Origin: an uncultured Bacteroides sp.
GTDB lineage: Bacteria; Bacteroidota; Bacteroidia; Bacteroidales; Bacteroidaceae
Reading direction: 5' to 3'
Assembly (NCBI GenBank): GCA_947071285.1
Contig: CAMTFK010000095.1
Coordinates: 1 to 16,359, forward strand
DNA length: 16,359 nt
The position numbers and the translations under genes are program-made. Each line of letters starts with the position of its first letter. Position 1 is the stretch's first letter. Of the stretch, positions 1 to 7,777 are shown piece after piece. A model generated the notes under the pieces. It had not been told where the DNA came from. It ran no database searches and saw only the letters and a list, made by a program, of their open reading frames with translations.

Positions 1-42
1 CACCCCGCCCTTTGGGCACCCCTCCTCCGACTGGAGGAGGGG
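1..42. repeat. REP-like double stem-loop element
   Basis: Two adjacent perfect hairpins lie at the window edge. The first is GCCC (7-10), loop TTT, GGGC (14-17). The second has 10-bp arms, CCCCTCCTCC (19-28) and GGAGGAGGGG (33-42), around the loop GACT. No T-tract follows on either strand, so an ordinary intrinsic terminator is unlikely. The GC-rich paired-hairpin form resembles the palindromic intergenic repeats scattered through Bacteroides genomes, which is recollection and not a search result. It sits 56 bp beyond the 3' end of the GH31 gene and could also protect or end that transcript. The element may extend left beyond the window. Confidence 0.55.
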
Positions 43-98
43 AATTAAGATACTCCGCAAATCACACTGGCAAATTATCATTAAAAAATCAAAAGTCC

Positions 99-2597
99 CT
101 AATAAAGAAACTCAATAACATGTTCCCTCCCATCATCCGGCAGCCTCAACAGACAAAGATTCTGTTTCTTTTCCGGACACCAGGCAACCGTTTTGAATTC
201 TTCTTCCAGCGCTTCACCCAGTTTCTCCGCTTTCATCTTCCTGACTTTTGTTCCGTCAACCAGCACTTCCTTCGGCATTTGCCCTGCATAGATGCGGAAC
301 ATGAAATTACGTTCTCCCGGCAGGGCGTACTTCTCTCCCGCCCTCTTTCCGATTGCGAGCGTATATCCTTTTTCCGTTGTCCGGCAAGTTACAGGCGTAC
401 GCAGAAACTCTCCACGCAAATACCCCAAGTCTGTTCCTGCATCCTCATAGAGGCAGAAAGAAGTTTCACCGCCCGATGCGGCAGGGAAAATTTCGAATGT
501 AACCGGATAAACGGGCTTCTCATCCGTATAATTCATGACCGGCATCTGAGGAATAATACTGCCCTTCCGCACAAACATGGGAATTGTGTTCAACGGAGCA
601 TCAGCCGTAGTCCATTGCTCACCACTGTATTCCGTATGTTTATCATTATAATCTATCCAGACGCCTTCGGGCAGATACACATTCTTATTAGTCGTCCCCT
701 TTTTAACCACCGGAGCTACCAGCAACTCGCTACCAAACATGAATTGTGCATCCGTGGAGAAAGTCTCCATATCCGCCGGATATTCCAGAAACATAGGGCG
801 CATAATCGGCAGACCGGTTTCGTGTGCCTCACGGGCATACGTATAGATATAGGGCAATAAACGATATTTCAGTTCGATAGCCGCTTTTACATTCTTCTCC
901 GCTTCCTCTCCGAAAAGCCACGGCTCCACGGCAACGTCTCCTTCGTGGTGAATACGGCTCAAGGGATTGAATGCGCCCAACTGTACCCAACGGGTATAAA
1001 GTTCCGCCATAGCAGGATAGTCTTCAATATCCCCGCAATAACCGGAAATGTCGCACGCCACAAACGGAATAACCCCTAATCCGGCAGACAGAAGCACAGG
1101 TATCTGATTCGCCATTTGTCCCCAGCCTTGCAACACATCATCTCCGTTGCCGCAATCCCCGGTCCAACCAAAGGTATAGCGTTGCAATCCGGCAAAGGCG
1201 GCACGCGTCATCTGGAAGACACGCAGGTCGGGATTCCGTTTCTCGAACTGCTCTTTGACTACTTTATCCCAGGTGAGGCCGTAGACGTTATGGATTTCAT
1301 CGTGCATGCCGAGATGATGTTTCATGACGAGACGCTCCGTCTGTTCCTCGTTGCTCCAGGCAGGTTCGCCCATATCGGTCCAGAAACCGGAGATGCCGTC
1401 GTCTATGGGTTTCTGCTGATAAGCGCCCCACCAGTCGGCCACATCGGGGATGGTGAAGTCCACTACACCGCAGTTGCCGCCCCAAGGCCAGGGCATATCA
1501 TAACTTCTGCCTGTGGTAGAGTCTTTCACAAGATAACCGAGGCGGTCGGCTTCTTCCCATTGCTTCCTGTTGGCCTGGGAGATGACAGGGTCTTGCGAAA
1601 CGATGACTTTAAAGCCCATCTCTTTCAGGTCGGCAAGCATTTTCTTCGGGTTCTGATAGTTCTCTTTCCGCCAGTTGAAGTCTTGCAGATGTTGGGTCCA
1701 GCCAATGTCCTGATAGATAATGTCGCAGGGAATGCCGCGCTGGCGATATCCTTCGGCTATTTCATAAGAGAGTTTCTCGGTAGTCAGTAAGCCACGGCAC
1801 TGTGCAAAGCCTAACGCCCACTTGGGAGGCATGATGGGCTTGCCGGTCAGATCTACATATTGCTTCATGATTTCTTTATAATCCTTGCCGAAGATGAAAT
1901 AGTAAATCATCTCTCCGCCAGGGGCTTCGAAGCTGTAATAATCGCGGCTCTCGGTACCGAATTTGAATTCTGTCTTATACGTATTGTCCAGAAAGATTCC
2001 ATAGCGATAGCTGCTCATAAAGAAAGGAATACTCTTGTATAAAGGGTCTTCCACAATGCTGTAACAGGGTTTATCGCTGTTCCACATCTTATAGGATTCG
2101 CCGCGGCGGTCCAGTTTTCCGGTCTTCTCGCCCAGGCCGAAGAAGTGTTCGTCCCGGCGGAGGGTCTTGTATTCCACTTTGCGAGCTCCTTCGCTGACGT
2201 GACCCTTATCGGCATAGTCGCTGAACAGGAGTTTCTGATACTTGTCGAATATCTGGAGGCTGAACGGGGCTTTGTTGACCCGGATGCGGAGTTTGGGCGT
2301 GAATATCTCATAACAGGCATTCTGCTCGTCCACCTGAACGGTGCCCACATCTTCCAGTTCTTCGTTGATGACGGCAAAGGAAGGGTTTCCCCGTTGCAGT
2401 TTCCCGTCCGGCGAAAACCAGACACGCACCACCGAAGGGCTGCACAGTTGTAGCTGCACTGCTGAGGTGTCATTCAGGTGGAAGGTAACGTTTCTCCCTT
2501 CCTTGGAATAAGAGATGCAGTTTCCGGTTATATTTCCGCTATATGAATACGGAGACAGGAAACACAATACTACTAATAAATATATATATATTTTCAT
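99..2597 (-). CDS. GH31 alpha-glucosidase, periplasmic
   Basis: An 832-residue family 31 glycoside hydrolase that would remove terminal glucose from isomalto-oligosaccharides delivered by the dextran import system. Residues 1-21 form a signal peptide without a lipobox (the residue before Cys12 is Leu), so a soluble periplasmic enzyme is expected. The N-terminal beta-sandwich is followed by a (beta/alpha)8 barrel from about residue 250. The GH31 signature GFWTDMGEP gives the catalytic nucleophile Asp408, and FGWTGD gives the acid/base Asp481. The conserved RIHHEGD (548-554) and LPIMRPMFLEYP (596-607) segments are present. Length is normal and no frameshift is seen. The start is supported by AAAGGA about 8 nt upstream of ATG. 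It is the last gene of the PUL but lies 346 bp after the dextranase gene, with a repeat array in between, so it may be partly independently expressed. Specificity for alpha-1,6 over alpha-1,4 bonds is inferred from the GH66 neighbour. Confidence 0.93.
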   Translation of the reverse strand: MKIYIYLLVVLCFLSPYSYSGNITGNCISYSKEGRNVTFHLNDTSAVQLQLCSPSVVRVWFSPDGKLQRGNPSFAVINEELEDVGTVQVDEQNACYEIFTPKLRIRVNKAPFSLQIFDKYQKLLFSDYADKGHVSEGARKVEYKTLRRDEHFFGLGEKTGKLDRRGESYKMWNSDKPCYSIVEDPLYKSIPFFMSSYRYGIFLDNTYKTEFKFGTESRDYYSFEAPGGEMIYYFIFGKDYKEIMKQYVDLTGKPIMPPKWALGFAQCRGLLTTEKLSYEIAEGYRQRGIPCDIIYQDIGWTQHLQDFNWRKENYQNPKKMLADLKEMGFKVIVSQDPVISQANRKQWEEADRLGYLVKDSTTGRSYDMPWPWGGNCGVVDFTIPDVADWWGAYQQKPIDDGISGFWTDMGEPAWSNEEQTERLVMKHHLGMHDEIHNVYGLTWDKVVKEQFEKRNPDLRVFQMTRAAFAGLQRYTFGWTGDCGNGDDVLQGWGQMANQIPVLLSAGLGVIPFVACDISGYCGDIEDYPAMAELYTRWVQLGAFNPLSRIHHEGDVAVEPWLFGEEAEKNVKAAIELKYRLLPYIYTYAREAHETGLPIMRPMFLEYPADMETFSTDAQFMFGSELLVAPVVKKGTTNKNVYLPEGVWIDYNDKHTEYSGEQWTTADAPLNTIPMFVRKGSIIPQMPVMNYTDEKPVYPVTFEIFPAASGGETSFCLYEDAGTDLGYLRGEFLRTPVTCRTTEKGYTLAIGKRAGEKYALPGERNFMFRIYAGQMPKEVLVDGTKVRKMKAEKLGEALEEEFKTVAWCPEKKQNLCLLRLPDDGREHVIEFLY

Positions 2598-2943
2598 GGT
2601 TTATATCCTTTATAATCTGTTCTTTTCTGAGCGGTTATAACTAATTCCGCCAACGGGCGATTTATCTTCCTTTACCTTAATAAGTAGATGGTTGTTTCCT
2701 CCCGTGGTGATTCTATTTACCCCAAATGGTAACTTCATTTACATGCCGAGGTAAAGGCCGTTACATACCGAGGTAAAGAGCGTTACAATAGGTGGTAAAG
2801 GTCGTTACATACGGCGGTAAATGCTTTTACATCGTGAGGTAAATAGAATGTAAATGCTATCTATTGATAATCAACAAACTAAGCAAACATATTGGTGGGC
2901 TGATTCATTCTTGGGCAATCTTAAATCAACTCCAATAACAGCT
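2598..2943. other. Intergenic region between GH66 and GH31 genes
   Basis: A 346-bp gap, far longer than the 12-22 bp gaps elsewhere in this operon. It holds the 22-bp dyad array at 2706-2859. Between the array and the GH31 start is about 108 bp of AT-rich leader with a usable Shine-Dalgarno sequence. I found no TAnnTTTG box on the minus strand in this leader and no convincing hairpin plus T-tract terminator after GH66. Read-through from the upstream operon therefore remains the simplest way to express GH31. No small ORF of note was seen. Confidence 0.7.
2706..2859. repeat. Tandem array of seven 22-bp units, each built on a GTAA-N6-TTAC dyad
   Basis: Seven consecutive units start at 2706, 2728, 2750, 2772, 2794, 2816 and 2838, exactly 22 bp apart. 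All seven begin GGT. Units 2 to 6 contain a perfect dyad, GTAA-N6-TTAC (for example GTAAAGGCCGTTAC at 2751-2764 and GTAAAGGTCGTTAC at 2795-2808). The first unit is degenerate (GTGA-N6-TTAC), as is the last (GTAA-N6-TGTA). The half-sites alternate at 10 and 12 bp, so all face the same side of the helix. The period is not a multiple of three, and the array lies between genes. It starts about 109 bp upstream of the GH31 start codon. This reads as a protein-binding array, but an RNA or repeat-element origin cannot be excluded. Confidence 0.85.
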
Positions 2944-4734
2944 TTATTCTATCACAATCATTGTCCAGTATTTCAGTGAAGGAAGCGTAAAGGTTATCGC
3001 TCCGTCTTTCTGCTCAAAGGCCAGTTCCTGCGAAGCTCCGGCATGAGCGTCGGGAGTAGCGACCCACACTTTGCTTACTTTCCCGGCGACTTCCAGCTTC
3101 AAAGGCACTTTAGTCACCAGGCGCGGTTCGGGCATGCTGCCGTCGAGGTCTCTCCAACTCAGACTGTTTGCGCTGAGGAAATTGAGCAGATGGACTACCT
3201 GCCGGCCATTTACTCTTTTGGCAAAAGCCGTTATGGACGATTTCTTGGGTGGCCAGACATTCAAACTTAGATTCTTGCTGGCATCAGTACAGTTCAGAGT
3301 GACCTTTTCTTCCTCTCCACCATCACGAAGGAGGTTCTGATAGGCAGTCATAAAATCGTAATAGCGCACGATGGCAGTCTGCAACGCATCACTCATCCGT
3401 AGGCGGGTGTTCGGGAAGTATTCGCTGCATAGCATGTGGTCGCCTCCCAGTTCCAGATGGGAACCGCCAAGGGCAAACATCACCGCATCCGTCAGCAAGA
3501 CTCCCGGCAGGTTGAAGTCTCCGGAATTCTTTTCATAGTTCATGTAGGCGGCAAACACGGTCTTCAACGTTTGGTTGCCGTATTGGTGATTGGCTTTCAG
3601 AATGGTGTATAAATCCGTAAAGTCCGCCTCATCTCCCCAAACTTCATTATAAAGGAAATCGACTTTGCCCGTCCCGGCAATCTGGGAGGCGCCGTAGCTG
3701 CTGACGGCATTCATCACCAGGCGCTTTTCGGGATGCCGTTGCTTCATGGCGTCGATGAACGAGGTGTAGGACTTGGGAAGGTTCACCTTGTTTCCTTTAT
3801 AGTCGTAGCGATCGCCCCGGTTTCCTAACTGATCTATCTGATAGCCGTCGAAGTCGAGATTGGCATAAACATCGTCATTGCGTTGGGCGATGTAGGCCTG
3901 CCACTCGGCGTTGGAAGGGTCGAGAAGATAGATGTTACTTTTCCAACTGTCGGGCAGGGTGTGGGCATCTTTATCCGTATGCCCCGTGCCCTTAAAAATG
4001 TACCATTCTTCTTTAACGCCATCACTGACAGCATCATCGAGTGCACCGAAACAAAGATTATAGAACATAGACTTCATTCCGTATGTATGCTGAATGCGAA
4101 TATAGTCTTTTACCGATTGCGTGTAAATGTCCCGGTTGGCAATGTCTTTATATACCGCATCCAAGTGTTCGCGCGTGCCACCTAATGGCCAGTGGTGTTT
4201 GTTGTGCCAATCCTGAAACTGCACACCATTGATATGGCAACGGTTGAGGAAAGACATTTCTTCCTGAATCGTGCTTTCGGTTTTAGAGGCATCGAAGGTG
4301 GCGACAAAGCCGTAACGGGGAAAACGGGTCCAGTCGCTGGATACATCTACGGCAATGGTGCCGAGAATAATTTCCGTACCGTCATCTTTGGTGCGATATA
4401 CATCTGCCAGATAACCGGTAAAGTCTGTTGCCGGTGCAGTCCACGTCCAGGAAGTACCTGCGGCGGCTTGTTCGGAGACGACTTTGTTCAGGGTGCGATA
4501 GCGTATCTTCGCTCCCGCAGGCAGGGCATCGGCTGTAAAAGATACAGTTTCACCCGGTTTGTAACAGGCCTTATCGGTAACGAGATTTACGGTCAGGTCG
4601 GAGGTTACCGGAGTGACATCAGTCACTCCGCCAATTTCACCTCCGCCACCGGAACCACCGCCGGTGTCATCATTGTCTTTGCTGCACGAGGCGAGAAAGA
4701 ACAGTGTGGTCATTGCATAAATTATATATTTCAT
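2944..4734 (-). CDS. GH66 endo-dextranase, surface lipoprotein
   Basis: A 596-residue family 66 glycoside hydrolase, expected to cut internal alpha-1,6 bonds of dextran at the cell surface. The signal peptide ends in the lipobox LASC (Cys17). The following SKDNDD and a glycine-rich stretch (25-36) resemble the Bacteroides surface-export signal and a flexible tether. An N-terminal beta domain (about 40-132) precedes the (beta/alpha)8 barrel (about 137-470) and a C-terminal beta domain. The segment DFDGYQIDQLG gives Asp301 as likely nucleophile, and FLYNEVWG gives Glu364 as likely acid/base. Their 63-residue separation is close to that in characterised GH66 enzymes. No long insertion typical of cyclo-isomaltooligosaccharide glucanotransferases was noticed, so dextranase is preferred. 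The gene starts 21 bp after the SusE/F-like gene. Confidence 0.9.
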   Translation of the reverse strand: MKYIIYAMTTLFFLASCSKDNDDTGGGSGGGGEIGGVTDVTPVTSDLTVNLVTDKACYKPGETVSFTADALPAGAKIRYRTLNKVVSEQAAAGTSWTWTAPATDFTGYLADVYRTKDDGTEIILGTIAVDVSSDWTRFPRYGFVATFDASKTESTIQEEMSFLNRCHINGVQFQDWHNKHHWPLGGTREHLDAVYKDIANRDIYTQSVKDYIRIQHTYGMKSMFYNLCFGALDDAVSDGVKEEWYIFKGTGHTDKDAHTLPDSWKSNIYLLDPSNAEWQAYIAQRNDDVYANLDFDGYQIDQLGNRGDRYDYKGNKVNLPKSYTSFIDAMKQRHPEKRLVMNAVSSYGASQIAGTGKVDFLYNEVWGDEADFTDLYTILKANHQYGNQTLKTVFAAYMNYEKNSGDFNLPGVLLTDAVMFALGGSHLELGGDHMLCSEYFPNTRLRMSDALQTAIVRYYDFMTAYQNLLRDGGEEEKVTLNCTDASKNLSLNVWPPKKSSITAFAKRVNGRQVVHLLNFLSANSLSWRDLDGSMPEPRLVTKVPLKLEVAGKVSKVWVATPDAHAGASQELAFEQKDGAITFTLPSLKYWTMIVIE

Positions 4735-4755
4735 CCTATTGAATTTTAAGAACTA

Positions 4756-6252
4756 TCATTGCTTCACTATCGAAATAGTCTCTTCCAATTGGTTTAGCGT
4801 TATCTTATAAGAACCTGCTGTCGTAATCTTCCATTTCTGATCGATACCGCCAACCATTACATCCGGATACTGGGCTTTAAACGCATCGCTGGACTTATCG
4901 AGGAATAGCATCGGCTCTGTTTCCCCCGTAGGCTGCCGGTCGGCTACGGTCGGCATGAACCAAGCGCCGTTCCAGTCCTCTTTCTTATCGCAAGTCAACT
5001 TCAATTCGCCCGCATTCAGCACGCCTTGCCAGGTGAATACATACGGATTGTCCGTAGCCTGCATCGGAGTAGCGTCACCGATAGTCCACCCCGCAGGAGC
5101 AGCATCGCCTACCATATAAATCATCTCGTATGGCACAAACTCACTCATCATCATGCGTTCCTTACCTGCCCGGATGTCCACGCAAATCTTATACGCCTTG
5201 CCACATTCGGCATCTTTCAGTACCCACTTGTTATCGGGATCGAAACCTTTCACAAATACCATTTCCGTATCCGTGTAAGCTGCATCGGCATTCTTTGCCT
5301 TATACATATTTTCCCAACTTCCTTCCGAAGTGCCGAACTTGAACTCTCCGGCTTTACCCGTTTCAAAGAATTTGCCATAGCGGAACAGGAATGCATCCAG
5401 CACATCCCGCTTCATCGGCACAAAATTCCAGTCGGTGGCATTACCTATAAAATAAAGCTGGTCATAAGCCGGTTTCAGATTCTCCGTTTGAGTCAGGGTG
5501 ACAACGCCGGTAAACAAATTCGCTTCGACTACGTAGTTGAAATCTTCTTCTATTGTGAAGGTTTCATCCGGCTGGTCGTCACTGCTGCGAAGCACCAACT
5601 TCCCATCTGTTCCTTTATTATAAGATGGCAGGAACGCCCCCAGCGTAGTGATAAACTTGAATGAACCGGGCGTCATCTTTCCCGTCCACGTGAATATACC
5701 GTTGTCCTTCCGCGTCATCTCTGTCGCATCATCCGCACTCCAGCCGCCGGGTGTGGCGTCGCCCACCAGATAAAGCGTAGAAGTCAGCGGTTCATAAGCG
5801 GTGACACTGAATGAGGTGGTCGCCACCTGCACCTCTTCCCTGTCCACAACTTTAGCCGTCAGACGTGCTTCCAATGAGATGTTTCCGGCAGTTTCCATTC
5901 CGAAATGCCCGCGAAGAATATCGTTCAGTTCCTCTACCGTTTTCTTCCAGGTATATTCCTGCACGACATTCTCCAAAGCCACATAAGAAGCGGCAAAATT
6001 ACTGCCCGCCTTGGCAAGTTCCAGTGTATAGGAAATCTTATTTCCCGTGCCATAATTCGTTCCCGTTGTCCAGGAAAGCTCCAACGCATCATCGGCATGG
6101 GCCTGTTCGTTCAAAACGACTTCGGTGTTGCTGGTGGAGAGCGCCAACTCGTTGTGTCCCTTGTCCAGCTCCATATAGTCATTATCCACACATGCAGACA
6201 ATGCCATGCAACCCAGCAACGCAAATACTAAATGTGAAATATATCTTTTCAT
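4756..6252 (-). CDS. SusE/SusF-like surface glycan-binding lipoprotein
   Basis: A 498-residue outer-membrane lipoprotein expected to bind alpha-1,6-glucan at the surface. The lipobox is LSAC (Cys21), followed by VDND. Residues about 36-150 form a SusE-type N-terminal domain. Three starch-binding-like modules follow, each opening with a related motif: YLVGDATPGGW (161-171), YFIGNATDW (267-275) and YMVGDAAPAGW (379-389). Each then has a beta-rich segment with W/F residues suited to sugar stacking (FTWTGKM, FKFGT, FTWQGVL). Three modules recall SusF more than SusE, but the PUL has only this one such gene. It lies 22 bp after susD and 21 bp before the dextranase gene, so it is cotranscribed. Ligand specificity is inferred from the PUL. 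Confidence 0.88.
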   Translation of the reverse strand: MKRYISHLVFALLGCMALSACVDNDYMELDKGHNELALSTSNTEVVLNEQAHADDALELSWTTGTNYGTGNKISYTLELAKAGSNFAASYVALENVVQEYTWKKTVEELNDILRGHFGMETAGNISLEARLTAKVVDREEVQVATTSFSVTAYEPLTSTLYLVGDATPGGWSADDATEMTRKDNGIFTWTGKMTPGSFKFITTLGAFLPSYNKGTDGKLVLRSSDDQPDETFTIEEDFNYVVEANLFTGVVTLTQTENLKPAYDQLYFIGNATDWNFVPMKRDVLDAFLFRYGKFFETGKAGEFKFGTSEGSWENMYKAKNADAAYTDTEMVFVKGFDPDNKWVLKDAECGKAYKICVDIRAGKERMMMSEFVPYEMIYMVGDAAPAGWTIGDATPMQATDNPYVFTWQGVLNAGELKLTCDKKEDWNGAWFMPTVADRQPTGETEPMLFLDKSSDAFKAQYPDVMVGGIDQKWKITTAGSYKITLNQLEETISIVKQ

Positions 6253-6274
6253 ATTCTTCTTCTGATTTAAGTGA

Positions 6275-7765
6275 TTAATAGCCTGTATTCTGTGTCATCA
6301 ACACGTTTGCATCCATTTCCGTCTGCGGAATGGGGAACAGCAAACGGTTCTTATTCACACTGCTCTTACCGATGGATTGCAGGAACCGGATGGCATACTC
6401 GCCATTGTTGACGCGGATCATATCGAACCAGCGATGCCCTTCGAAAGCAAGTTCCATGCGGCGTTCGTGAATAATCTTCTCACGCATCGCCTCCTGCGAC
6501 AGGCCCGAAACTTCAGGCAACCCGGCACGCTTACGAACGATATTCAAGGGTGCGGCGGCCTGATTCGGTTGTCCCATCTCGTTCAAAGCTTCCGCCTTTT
6601 TCAGAAGAACATCCGCATAGCGATACACGACGAAGTTATTCGGATTCGTGTTATATTCCGGAGAGATGGTTTTAGAAACCAGGAACTTGCGGACATTATA
6701 TCCGGTGTTGGAATAAGAACTCTTATAAGTCTTCCCATCGAAGTCCGGACAACCGTCGTAAAGAACCGTTAGGTCTTTCCGTTTATCACCTTCTTCATAT
6801 TGTCCCACAAACTCCTCCGTAGGTTGATTCCAACCGTAACTGCCTGCTACAAAGTCCGAGTTGCGCGGCCCCATAAAAGTGGAGAGCCAGGAAGACTGAC
6901 CGTCCGTACCCCAGAAATCATATTCCGTACTGCCGGAATACTGCACTTCGAACAAAGACTCAGGACCATTATTGATGGTAGCGTCGAAGTTGTCTTCATA
7001 CTTGCAAGTGGAGAGGTCGTAGCCCAGATTCGTGATTTCGTTGCACAAATCCACCACATCTTCATAATAACTTGTGTGATTGGGGGCCAAGGTCAGATAA
7101 ATATCCGCCAGCATAGCCAGGGCGGCATCCTTGCAGGCACGTCCTTTCTGTTCTTCGCTATATTCAGCTTTTGCAGGAAGCAAATCGACGGCATTCTTAC
7201 AATCGGAAATAATCTGTTCGTAAGTCTGATCTATGGTAGTACGGGCTATTGCCGTGGACTCACCCGGATTATAGGGCTCCAAGCGCAAAGGTACACCGCC
7301 GTACAAACGCGCCAAAATATAATAGTAGTGAGCGCGAAGGAAATAAGCCTCGCCCATGCAACGGTTCTTGATGCTCTCCGATACGGCTTCCGCCTGCGGA
7401 AGACTGGTCAGCACAATGTTACACTGCCCGATGCCTACCCATGGGGAACGCCACATATACAATGCCATGCCATTATCGCTCTGCGTGATAAAATTGGATG
7501 CCTGTATGGTTTCCAGACCGTCAGTACCACCGCCTGCACCCACCAGACTATTACTCGCAACGATATCCAGCGACCACATACGCTGGTTATAAAGATTAGA
7601 GGATTGAAGTGCCTTGTAGCAAGCATTCGTCAGTGCCACGGCAACGTCGTCGGTCACCGTCGTTTCGGGGTCAACCGCATATTTGGGAGACTTATCAAGA
7701 AAGTCATTACATGAAACCAGCATCAACACAGCCAGCGCATATACTAAGTTTGTTATCTTTTTCAT
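6275..7765 (-). CDS. SusD/RagB-family glycan-binding lipoprotein
   Basis: A 496-residue SusD homologue, the lid of the SusC importer that captures oligosaccharides. The signal peptide ends in LVSC (Cys19), followed by the typical NDFLDKSP. The family's conserved helical segments are present: FLRAHYYYILARLYGGVPL (142-160) in the TPR-like region and ERRMELAFEGHRWFDMIR (434-451) near the C-terminus. The protein also ends in the usual way for this family (LLFPIPQTEMDAN at 475-487). The gene begins 12 bp after the susC stop. Length is normal and nothing is missing. Dextran or isomalto-oligosaccharide specificity is inferred from GH66 and GH31 in the same locus. Confidence 0.95.
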   Translation of the reverse strand: MKKITNLVYALAVLMLVSCNDFLDKSPKYAVDPETTVTDDVAVALTNACYKALQSSNLYNQRMWSLDIVASNSLVGAGGGTDGLETIQASNFITQSDNGMALYMWRSPWVGIGQCNIVLTSLPQAEAVSESIKNRCMGEAYFLRAHYYYILARLYGGVPLRLEPYNPGESTAIARTTIDQTYEQIISDCKNAVDLLPAKAEYSEEQKGRACKDAALAMLADIYLTLAPNHTSYYEDVVDLCNEITNLGYDLSTCKYEDNFDATINNGPESLFEVQYSGSTEYDFWGTDGQSSWLSTFMGPRNSDFVAGSYGWNQPTEEFVGQYEEGDKRKDLTVLYDGCPDFDGKTYKSSYSNTGYNVRKFLVSKTISPEYNTNPNNFVVYRYADVLLKKAEALNEMGQPNQAAAPLNIVRKRAGLPEVSGLSQEAMREKIIHERRMELAFEGHRWFDMIRVNNGEYAIRFLQSIGKSSVNKNRLLFPIPQTEMDANVLMTQNTGY

Positions 7766-7777
7766 ATCCGAATCAAT

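Noticed and set aside
12..860. 282-codon open frame on the plus strand, opposite the GH31 gene
   Set aside because: It lies entirely antisense to the well-supported GH31 coding sequence, has no recognisable domain, and its composition is that of a complementary-strand shadow.
2626..2658. Possible terminator hairpin GCGG/CCGC after the dyad array and before GH31
   Set aside because: Only a 4-bp stem with a long loop and no T-tract on the minus strand.
2706..2859. The 22-bp array as a CRISPR array
   Set aside because: There are no constant repeats separated by unique spacers of 26 bp or more. The repeated unit is itself contiguous and degenerate, and no cas gene is present.
6800..7714. 304-codon open frame on the plus strand, opposite susD
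   Set aside because: It is antisense to a conserved SusD gene, has no signal or domain, and is explained by codon bias of the real gene.
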